Of a DNA stretch of 64,000 nucleotides, positions 1-8,200 are shown piece after piece. This DNA is from Haliscomenobacter sp041740695. Lineage in GTDB: Bacteria > Bacteroidota > Bacteroidia > Chitinophagales > Saprospiraceae. The stretch is taken from NCBI RefSeq assembly GCF_041740695.1, contig NZ_JBGSLK010000025.1, forward strand, positions 20,010-84,009, given 5' to 3'. The translations under genes and the position numbers were made by a program. The notes beneath the pieces are model-generated. The model had not been told where the DNA came from. It made no database searches and worked only from the letters and a program-made list of their open reading frames with translations. The number at the start of each line of letters is the position of its first letter. Position 1 is the stretch's first letter.

Positions 1-1185
1 TTTGATTTGAGCCTCCGCTTTTTGGAGCATACAATTGAAGCCAACAAAAGGCCAGACCACTTGTACCACGCTTATAACTTGATGACTATCGAGGGCGAAG
101 ATGCCGTTTCCATTTCCCATTTGAGCGAAATGTTAGAGGGGCAAGTGGCGGTGTTGAGTTCCAAATATTTATCCGGCCAGGAGGTATTGACACTGTTGGA
201 CAGTTTGAAAGGAAGTAAATTGTTCCGACCCGACCAGTACAGTTACCTGCTTTATCCCAACAAAGACCTACCAGGCTTTTTTGTAAAAAACAATGTACCC
301 AAAGAAGCCGTCGGACACTCTACCCTGCTCACTCAATTGGTATCCGACGGCAACGTGGACATCATCGAAAAAGACGTCAATGGGCTGTTCCATTTCAACA
401 GCAATTTTAAAAACGCCAGCGATCTGACCTCTGCCTTGAATGAACTTTCCAATACGCCTTACGCGTCCCTTGTGGAAAAAGACAAAAAAAGGGTGCTGCA
501 AATCTTTGAGGACCTGTTCAACCACAAAGCGTTTACCGGACGATCTGGTACTTTTTATGGTTATGAGGGCTTAGGATCTATTTATTGGCACATGGTGTCG
601 AAATTCCAATTGGCCGTGCTGGAATGTTGCCAAAAAGCCGTTGATGAAGAGGAAAACCCTGAACTCATCGGCCAATTATTGGCGCATTATTATGAAATCA
701 GCGAAGGCATTGGTGTCCACAAATCACCATCGTTGTATGGAGCTTTTCCAACCGACCCCTATTCCCATACGCCCGCCGGAAAAGGCGCACAGCAACCCGG
801 CATGACCGGTCAGGTGAAGGAGGACATTCTGAGCAGGTTCGGTGAGTTGGGCGTTCAGGTGAAAAATGGGCAGTTGCATTTCAATCCCTGTCTACTCCGA
901 AAAAGCGAGTTTCTGGAGGAAGCCAAAACCTTTGCATACCTGGACGTTCATCAGGAACCCCGGCGATTGCGGATTGAAAAAGGCTCCCTTTGTTTCACTT
1001 ATTGCCAGGTGCCCATCATCTATACCCTGGCAGCCGAAAACCAACTGGGCATTACAGATAAAAAACATACCACTACTACGCTGAACGACTTAACCGTGGA
1101 TGAAAGCAACAGCCTGAAAATTTTTGAACGGACTGGTGAGATCATTCAAATCAGGGTGCACATCCAAACGTCAACTTTGAAATAG
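1..1185 (+). CDS. C-terminal part of a large putative glycoside phosphorylase (GH94/GH149-like), 5' truncated by window edge
   Basis: The frame is open to base 1, so this is the last 394 residues of a longer protein and no start is visible. The fragment has no signal peptide or membrane segment. Its sequence contains a conserved-looking stretch, AFPTDPYSHTPAGKGAQQPG, about residues 250-270, followed by MTGQVKEDILSRFGELGV. I associate this with the C-terminal part of the large cytoplasmic (alpha/alpha)6-barrel phosphorylase-like proteins of Bacteroidota (GH94/GH149 type). That assignment is from memory and is not proven by a catalytic motif here. Context agrees: the next gene starts 1 base after the stop and encodes a GH17 beta-1,3-glucanase-like lipoprotein, followed by a sugar symporter and a second GH17. 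A beta-1,3-oligoglucan phosphorylase would release glucose 1-phosphate from imported laminari-oligosaccharides. It could also be an uncharacterised conserved protein of glucan loci. Confidence 0.5.
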   Translation, partial: FDLSLRFLEHTIEANKRPDHLYHAYNLMTIEGEDAVSISHLSEMLEGQVAVLSSKYLSGQEVLTLLDSLKGSKLFRPDQYSYLLYPNKDLPGFFVKNNVPKEAVGHSTLLTQLVSDGNVDIIEKDVNGLFHFNSNFKNASDLTSALNELSNTPYASLVEKDKKRVLQIFEDLFNHKAFTGRSGTFYGYEGLGSIYWHMVSKFQLAVLECCQKAVDEEENPELIGQLLAHYYEISEGIGVHKSPSLYGAFPTDPYSHTPAGKGAQQPGMTGQVKEDILSRFGELGVQVKNGQLHFNPCLLRKSEFLEEAKTFAYLDVHQEPRRLRIEKGSLCFTYCQVPIIYTLAAENQLGITDKKHTTTTLNDLTVDESNSLKIFERTGEIIQIRVHIQTSTLK

Positions 1186-1186
1186 G

Positions 1187-2482
1187 ATGAAAACAAACCT
1201 GTGGCAGACGGCAATCTTGTTCATACTGACCTTCACCTTATCCTGCGGGGCAAGAATAGTTCAAAATCAACAATCACGACTACAAAACAGAGCAGAATTG
1301 ACGGCAAAAGACATCTTGGGAAACCCCAAATACCTGGCCATTTCTTACGGTGGCTACCGGGAAAACAGCCGCGAATTGCAGCCGAGTATAGCACAATTGA
1401 AAGAGGACATGAACATCCTCTTCGCCATGAACATCAGGGTGCTGCGGACTTACAATACAAAGCTGGCTGAAGCTTCCAACTTGCTGAAGGCGATTCGTGA
1501 ATTAAAGCAGGAAGACCCCAATTTCGAGATGTATGTCATGTTGGGGGCCTGGATTGATTGCAAAAACGCCTGGACGAAGAACCCGCCAATACACGAAGAG
1601 GAAGAGGTCGAGTCCAACGTCGCTGAAATTCAAAGAGCGGTGGATATGGCCAGCCAATACCCCGACATCGTAAAAATCATCGCCGTCGGCAACGAGGCGA
1701 TGGTGAAGTGGGCCACCAGTTATTTTGTCCAGCCCTGGGTGATTTTAAAATACGTGAACCAGTTGCAAGCGCTGAAAAAAGCAGGAAAACTGCCCGTGGA
1801 CTTATGGATTACCAGCTCCGACAATTTTGCGTCCTGGGGCGGTGGTGGTGCTGAATACCACGTCGAAGATTTAACAAAATTATTCCAGGCGGTTGATTAT
1901 GTGTCAATGCATACCTACCCGATGCACGACACCCACTACAACCCTGTCTTTTGGGGCAATTTCGAGGGCGAAGAAAGGCTCTCTGATACGGCCAAAATTG
2001 ACGCGGCCATGACCCGTGCTGTCAACTATGCCATTTCACAATACCAAAGTGTAGCGAAATACATGCAGGGATTGGGCATTCAAAAACCCATACACATCGG
2101 CGAAACGGGTTGGGCCAGCGCTTCTAATGAACACTATGGCGTGAATGGTTCCAAAGCGACCGATGAATACAAGGAAGGGCTTTATTACCAGAAGATGCGA
2201 GAATGGACAAATCTGGAGGGCATCGCCTGCTTTTACTTTGAAGCTTTTGATGAAATCTGGAAGGATGCTGCCAATCCCGGAGGATCGGAAAACCACTTTG
2301 GGTTATTTACCCTTGATGGAAAGGCCAAGTACGCCATCTGGGATTTGGTAGACCAGGGTGTGCTGAAAGGTTTGTCAAGGGACGGGAATCCAATTGTAAA
2401 AACCTACGGTGGAAACAAAGCAACCTTGCTCCAACAGGTGCCGCTTCCTCCGGTAAAAAAAGGAAAGGCTCCAGGCAATTGA
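1187..2482 (+). CDS. GH17-like beta-1,3-glucanase lipoprotein
   Basis: A 431-residue protein with a type II signal peptide: hydrophobic residues 7-19 then the lipobox TLSC with Cys20 as the lipidated residue, so it should be anchored to the outer or inner membrane. The rest reads as a GH17 TIM barrel. The putative acid/base is Glu170 in AVGNEAM, and the putative nucleophile is Glu306 in HIGETGWAS, the GH17 signature. An aromatic EAFDE segment near residue 350 also fits. GH17 enzymes cut beta-1,3-glucans such as laminarin or transglycosylate them. The ATG follows the previous stop by one base, so the two genes are almost certainly co-transcribed. A strong hairpin lies 11 bases after its stop. 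Substrate is inferred from the family; a beta-1,3/1,4-glucan or a transglycosylase role is possible. Confidence 0.85.
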   Translation: MKTNLWQTAILFILTFTLSCGARIVQNQQSRLQNRAELTAKDILGNPKYLAISYGGYRENSRELQPSIAQLKEDMNILFAMNIRVLRTYNTKLAEASNLLKAIRELKQEDPNFEMYVMLGAWIDCKNAWTKNPPIHEEEEVESNVAEIQRAVDMASQYPDIVKIIAVGNEAMVKWATSYFVQPWVILKYVNQLQALKKAGKLPVDLWITSSDNFASWGGGGAEYHVEDLTKLFQAVDYVSMHTYPMHDTHYNPVFWGNFEGEERLSDTAKIDAAMTRAVNYAISQYQSVAKYMQGLGIQKPIHIGETGWASASNEHYGVNGSKATDEYKEGLYYQKMREWTNLEGIACFYFEAFDEIWKDAANPGGSENHFGLFTLDGKAKYAIWDLVDQGVLKGLSRDGNPIVKTYGGNKATLLQQVPLPPVKKGKAPGN

Positions 2483-2492
2483 TTATTTTTTA

Positions 2493-2538
2493 GTAAAAGT
2501 TTAGCACCTCGCCTTCGGCGATGTGGCAAAACTTTTAC
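2493..2538 (+). terminator. Stem-loop after the GH17 lipoprotein gene (terminator or attenuator)
   Basis: The arms GTAAAAGTTT and AAAACTTTTAC enclose a GC-rich inner stem (CGCC/GGCG), and the hairpin is followed by a run of T (ATTTTTT). It may partially terminate transcription between the two enzyme genes and the symporter, lowering expression of the membrane protein. Confidence 0.5.
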
Positions 2539-2592
2539 ATTTTTTAAAAGATTCATCTTCAACTCTATTGATTCATCAATGACAAACCAACA

Positions 2593-4023
2593 ATGAGTAA
2601 TTCAACTACATCATCGCAAAAAGTTCCTTTTGGGCAAAAGGTTGCCTTCGGTTTGGGCATGCTGGCCAATCAAATGTTCCCAGCTGCCCTGGGGATATTT
2701 ATGGTTGTGCTGGTACAGGATTTAGGTTTCCCAGGCTGGATGTGGGGCATCCTGTTTTTTCTTCCCCGGGTATATGACTCCATAACCGACCCAATCATGG
2801 GATTTATCACCGACAATACCCGTTCCGTTTGGGGCAGACGCAGGCATTATGTCTTCATCGGTGCCATCATCATGGGCATTTCTTTTGTGGCGATGTGGCA
2901 GTTGCACCGGGAAAACAGTGTGGAATACAACTTCACCTACTTTCTGCTGTGGTCATTTGTCTTCTACACCGGGCTAACCATTTTTAGTGTGCCATATGTA
3001 GCCATGGGCTATGAAATGAGCGATGATTTTCATGACCGTACCAATATCATGGCTGTAGCACAATGGATCGGACAATGGGCCTGGGTAATTGCCCCTTGGT
3101 TTTGGGTGGTGATGTATGATCCAAGTTGGTTTGAAAATGCGGATACAGCTACCCGGACGCTATCCATTTGGGTAGGCATATTCTGTATGATTTTAGCGAT
3201 GATTCCCGCATTTTTTATCAAGAGTAAATCCACCAAAGATGACAATAGCCTCATTCCATTGAGCTTGAAGAATATTGGAGGTGGTCTCAAAGAAATTGTG
3301 AATGGGTTCAAGGAAGCCTTCAAAATTCGTCCGTTCAGAAAATTGTGTTTTTCTACCTTTCTGATATTTAATGCGTTCAATACGGTTGCTTCCTTCTCCT
3401 TTTTCATCATTGTATATTATTTGTTCAATGGCGATGCAGGAGCAGCAGGTATCTGGCCTACTTTATTCGGGAGCTTGGGGGCTTTGATAACTACATTTGC
3501 GGTAATTCCCACTGTAGCCTGGATGTCCAAAAAAATGGGTAAGAAAAATGCCTTTATGCTTTCTCAGGCCATTTCCATCATTGGCTATATCCTGTTTTGG
3601 TTCCTTTTTGTACCAGGTAAACCCTATATGTTCATGTTCGCGCTTCCGTTCTTTTCCTTTGGCATCGGCAGCTTGTTCACCCTAATGATGTCCATGACTG
3701 CCGACGTGTGCGATTTGGACGAACTGAATACCGGAAAAAGAAGGGAAGGGATCTTCGGTGCCATTTATTGGTGGATGGTGAAATTTGGTTTTGCCATTGC
3801 TGGATTGCTGAGCGGCACCATCATGACTTTTGTTGGATTCATCCCCAACGCGACTACCCAACCCGAAGGCGCTGTGGAGGGACTGCGGCTGTTTTTCTCC
3901 CTGGTTCCCATTGTCGGGACATTGATTGCCATTTGGATCATGCGCGACTACGACGTGTCCGAAGAACGAGCCATGGAAATCCGTGCAGAAATAAACCAGA
4001 AAAAAGCCACTGCTTCATCATAA
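2593..4023 (+). CDS. MFS/GPH-family sugar:cation symporter
   Basis: A 476-residue polytopic inner-membrane protein with about 12 hydrophobic helices and no cleaved signal. The segment DSITDPIMGFITDNT (about residues 60-75), followed by RSVWGRRRHY, is the loop 2-3 signature of the glycoside-pentoside-hexuronide (GPH) branch of the major facilitator superfamily. A second conserved-looking loop (DELNTGKRREGIFGA) lies near residue 375. GPH transporters bring glycosides in with H+ or Na+. Placed between two GH17 genes and downstream of a putative glucan phosphorylase, its likely cargo is a laminari-oligosaccharide or glucose. The ATG at 2593 is the first methionine and precedes a short cytoplasmic tail. 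Confidence 0.88.
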   Translation: MSNSTTSSQKVPFGQKVAFGLGMLANQMFPAALGIFMVVLVQDLGFPGWMWGILFFLPRVYDSITDPIMGFITDNTRSVWGRRRHYVFIGAIIMGISFVAMWQLHRENSVEYNFTYFLLWSFVFYTGLTIFSVPYVAMGYEMSDDFHDRTNIMAVAQWIGQWAWVIAPWFWVVMYDPSWFENADTATRTLSIWVGIFCMILAMIPAFFIKSKSTKDDNSLIPLSLKNIGGGLKEIVNGFKEAFKIRPFRKLCFSTFLIFNAFNTVASFSFFIIVYYLFNGDAGAAGIWPTLFGSLGALITTFAVIPTVAWMSKKMGKKNAFMLSQAISIIGYILFWFLFVPGKPYMFMFALPFFSFGIGSLFTLMMSMTADVCDLDELNTGKRREGIFGAIYWWMVKFGFAIAGLLSGTIMTFVGFIPNATTQPEGAVEGLRLFFSLVPIVGTLIAIWIMRDYDVSEERAMEIRAEINQKKATASS

Positions 4024-4140
4024 GGTGAATGCTTCATAAAGGTCGTAGAGCCATTCATGAAATACCAGAATTCAGTTGAAACAGCAAGATTTATTTCAAG
4101 CTGTTTCAACTCTTGTTTCACTCCAAAAGCGTAACCAACT

Positions 4141-5025
4141 ATGTCATTCAGATTAGGAAAACATTTAGCCCTCTCAGGCATAGACTATTCTGGCAAATCA
4201 CCGGAGCAGCTCCAAATTCTTTTCAAACAAACATTAGAAGCGGGTATGCATGGCCTTTGTTACAGCGCTTACGAAGAGGGGCAACAACCGGGCGATATCT
4301 TGACGATTGAACAAATCCGGCGGCGGATGGCGGTCATTGCTCCTTACACCAAATGGATTCGTTCATTCTCCTGCATCGAGGGCAATGAACTGGTGCCTCA
4401 AGTAGCCCGTGAATTTGGGATCAAAACCTTGGTAGGTGCCTGGTTGGGCAAAGACAAAGATTTGAACGAGCAGGAAATAGCTGGCCTGATCCAATTGGCC
4501 AAAGCAGGCTACGTGGACATTGCCGCCGTTGGCAACGAAGTGCTCTACCGAAAAGACTTCAGCGAAGAGGAATTGCTAGAATACATTCAGCGGGTAAAAA
4601 GCGCGATCCCGGAAACAACTGTCGGCTATGTGGACGCCTATTACGAATTTACCGATTGTCCAAAAATAAGCGAAGCTTGTGATGTGATTCTGTCCAATTG
4701 CTACCCCTTCTGGGAGGGTTGCCAGATCGACTATTCACTGGTCTACATGAAACAGATGTACCAACAGGCTATGCTTGCCGCCAAGGGCAAAAAAGTAATC
4801 ATCACGGAGACTGGTTGGCCCAGCCAGGGCAAAAGTTTCGAGGGTGCTGAGCCCTCTATGGAAAATGCCATCAAATACTTCCTCAATACCCAGCAATGGT
4901 CGCGGGAGGAAAACATTGAGATTTTTTATTTCTCCTCCTTTGATGAGTCCTGGAAAGTAGGTGCCGAAGGCGACGTAGGCGCTTACTGGGGCTTGTGGGA
5001 CATGCACCAACATCTCAAATTTTGA
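4141..5025 (+). CDS. Cytoplasmic GH17-family glycosidase
   Basis: A 294-residue protein, close to a bare GH17 catalytic domain, with no signal peptide or lipobox. The putative acid/base is Glu133 in AAVGNEVLY and the nucleophile Glu223 in ITETGWPSQG. GH17 enzymes act on beta-1,3-glucosidic bonds. As the sister gene upstream encodes an exported lipoprotein, this copy probably acts inside the cell on imported short oligosaccharides, either hydrolysing or rearranging them before phosphorolysis. It ends about 135 bases before a bidirectional terminator, so it is the last gene of the operon. The intracellular location is inferred from the missing export signal. Confidence 0.83.
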   Translation: MSFRLGKHLALSGIDYSGKSPEQLQILFKQTLEAGMHGLCYSAYEEGQQPGDILTIEQIRRRMAVIAPYTKWIRSFSCIEGNELVPQVAREFGIKTLVGAWLGKDKDLNEQEIAGLIQLAKAGYVDIAAVGNEVLYRKDFSEEELLEYIQRVKSAIPETTVGYVDAYYEFTDCPKISEACDVILSNCYPFWEGCQIDYSLVYMKQMYQQAMLAAKGKKVIITETGWPSQGKSFEGAEPSMENAIKYFLNTQQWSREENIEIFYFSSFDESWKVGAEGDVGAYWGLWDMHQHLKF

Positions 5026-5161
5026 TCTTTTTGATCTGGAAAGGTGGTGGAAGTGCCAGCGTTGATTGTGTTGGTGAATGTGGCGTTTTGGTTACGGAGA
5101 AGATATTATTCGGTAGCTTAATTTTTTCTACTATAGAGTCTGCATCTTGGTGGAAACAAAA

Positions 5162-5190
5162 ACGGCTTGGAGCATCACACTCCAAGCCGT
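5162..5190. terminator. Bidirectional intrinsic terminator between convergent genes
   Basis: Perfect 11-bp arms ACGGCTTGGAG and CTCCAAGCCGT surround a 7-base loop. They are preceded by an A-rich run and followed by CCCTTTTT, so a T tract follows the hairpin on both strands. It separates the + strand glucan operon from the - strand T9SS protein gene. Confidence 0.85.
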
Positions 5191-5216
5191 CCCTTTTTAT
5201 AGAATGACCGAACCAA

Positions 5217-8200
5217 TTAGTTCTTGGTCACCATCAATTTCAAGGTATTCAATCCAGAAGTAGACTTTACTTCAACTGTATAGATGCCATTGGCAAGATT
5301 TGCAGTAGGCAGTTCCAAACGATTCATGCCTTGCAGCAATGTTTGTTTCTGAGACAGCATCACTTGACCAGCTACGTTGCGTACGGAAACAACTGCATCA
5401 ATGCGAGCAGTCAAGTTCAATTCCAACGTAGTGTTACCAGCAGTTGGGTTAGGGAACAAACGGAAAGCGTTCAGTTCCTTAATTTCCTCAAGACTAGTAG
5501 TAACACTGATTGCTCTGGTCAACGTAGTAGAACAACCACGAGCGTTGCTTACAACTAGCGTAGCAGTATAACTTCCGATTGTTGGGTAAACAAACGTTGG
5601 GTTTGCAGTAGAAGAAGTATCCGCAGTAGAAGTAGTAACACCAAAGTCCCAGCTGTACTTCAGACCAGCGCCAGCAGGACCAGTAAAGGTTGCTTTGTTG
5701 GACGGAGATACAAAGGCGAAGGTGGTTGGTTTGCCAGTGAAGTAGTTTACTGGAGAAACGCTGTAATCCGCATTTTGAGGATCAAACTCAGCCCAGCATC
5801 CTGTCCAGTCGCTTGAACCGAAGGCACCACGGAAGTTTACTTTTTGGAAGTAAGTATCTGTGTAGATATCCTGGTTTGCACCTGTCAGCACAATAGAACC
5901 TGATTTAGGCAAAAAGTTAGGACGTCCTGAAGTTGGGTATGGATCAGTGATGTTCAAATCAGCCAAAGTTGCAATAGTAGCAGTGTTAAGGCTGTTGAAC
6001 TTGGTCCGGAGGTTCGGGAAGTTGGTAGCCAAAGAGTCCAATGTGCGCGTAGCATTGGCAACCACAACCCCTTTCAATTGCAGGGTGTCGGTCAAGAAAG
6101 CATTCTGGGTATTGGTGCTTTCCAAACGGAAACCTGTTGGGAAGCCAGAGAAAATCGCATTGTGGATGCTCTGACGAGAAGAACGACGAATGTGTGCACC
6201 ACGACCGAAGAGGCTGTTAACACTTTGAGCAGGGGTACGGCGAGGACCAAATAGCGATACGTTGGCAAATTTAGCCGAAGTCAAGGGTTTGTTGCTGGTA
6301 CCAGTACCATCGTTGTCTGATTCAAAACCATTTGAGGTTGAAATGTCAAAGATGTTAGGATCAGACCAACCCAAGAGGTATTGGTTTTTACCACTGTAGC
6401 CAAAGTCAGTATCAAACATGTCATCTACGGTAGAGAAAGCGATCAAGTTGCGGCCGTTCACAGTACCACCAAACCATTCGAAAGCATCATCACCACCGTA
6501 GGATGTTTGGATGTTTTCCAAAGTAGTTCCAGTACCTACCCCACCCAAAGTCAATGAGTTCAACTCCTGGTTGGGAACGAAGGCAACGCCTGCAAACTCA
6601 ATCCGTACATATTTCAAGCTACCTGAGTTATCAGCAGCATCGGTACCGCCATACTTAACCTGGTTGGCATCACAACCACCTTCAAGGGTAGCTTCATTGC
6701 CTGGTACGTTCAGCGGAGCACGGCCCAAAAGCGCAATACCACCCCAGTCACCAGCACGACGCTGACCAGCAGCTTTGCCGGAAGTAAAGATGATTGGTTG
6801 CTCAGCAGTACCTTCAGCAATCAACTTGGAACCACGTGTGATAATCAAAGCTGATGGATCACCTTTAACGATGGTACCTGCCTGGATGGTCAAAGTTGCA
6901 TTGTTGCGTACATACAAACAGGTAGAACCAGTCAAACGATAAATTTTATCGTTGGTCCAGGTTGTGTTGGTAGTAATGTCACCAGTAATCGCAACTTCAG
7001 AAGTACCAGAAGCAATGGTTACTTGCTTGCTGATGGTCTTGGTACAACCACGATCAGAAGTAATGGTCAACTTAACGGTATAAGTTCCTAGAGCTGCATA
7101 CGTTTTAGTTGGAGCAGCTTCTGTTGATTTTGTGAAGTCACCGAAGTCCCACTCAACCTTTGCTCCTGCTGGGAGTGTAACGGTGAAGGCAACACGGTTG
7201 GTCGTAATTGTGGTGGTAATATCAGCGGGGAACGTAGCAAAATAATCTACACCACGAGAGTAATCTGCATTCTGAGGATCGAATTCTGACCAACAAGCAG
7301 ACCAGTCGGTAGTACCAAAGGCACCACGGAAGTTTACTTTTTGGAAGTAAGTATCGGTGTAGATGTCTTGGTTTGCACCAGTCAATACTACAGAACCGGT
7401 ATTAGGCAAAAAGCTAGGACGGCCTGAAGTTGGGTATGGATTGGCGATGTTCAAATCAGCCAAAGTTGCAATGGTAGCAGTGTTAAGACTGTTGAACTTG
7501 GTCCGAATGTTCGGGAAGTTTGTAGCCAAAGAGTCCAATGTACGCGTAGCATTCGCAATCACAACTCCTTTCAATTGCAAAGTATCGCTCAAGAAAGCAT
7601 TTTGGGTATTGGTGCTTTCCAAACGGAAACCTGTTGGGAAACCAGAGAAGATCGCGTTGTGGATGCTTTGACGAGATGAACGACGAATGTGTGCGCCACG
7701 GCCGAACAAAGAGTTCACAGATTGTTCTGGAGTACGGCGAGGACCGAACAGAGATACGTTGGCAAATTTAGCTGAAGTCAGCGGTTTATTGCTTGTGCCA
7801 GTTCCATCGTTGTCTGATTCAAAACCGTTTGAGGTGGAAATGTCAAAAATATTAGGATCAGACCAACCCAAGAGGTATTGGTTTTTACCACTGTAACCAA
7901 AGTCAGTGTCGAACATGTCATCTACAGTAGAGAAGGCAATCAGGTTGCGGCCGTTTACAGAACCACCAAACCATTCGAAAGCGTCATCACCACCGTAAGA
8001 AGTCTGTACGTTTTCGATAGTAGTTCCAGTACCTACCCCAGCCAAAGTCAAAGAGTTCAACTCCTGGTTGGGAACGAAGGCTACACCTGCAAACTCAATC
8101 CGTACATATTTCAAGCTACCAGAGTTATCAGCAGCATCAGTGCCACCATATTTAACTTGGTTGGCATCACAACCACCTTCCAGAGTAGCTTCATTGCCAG

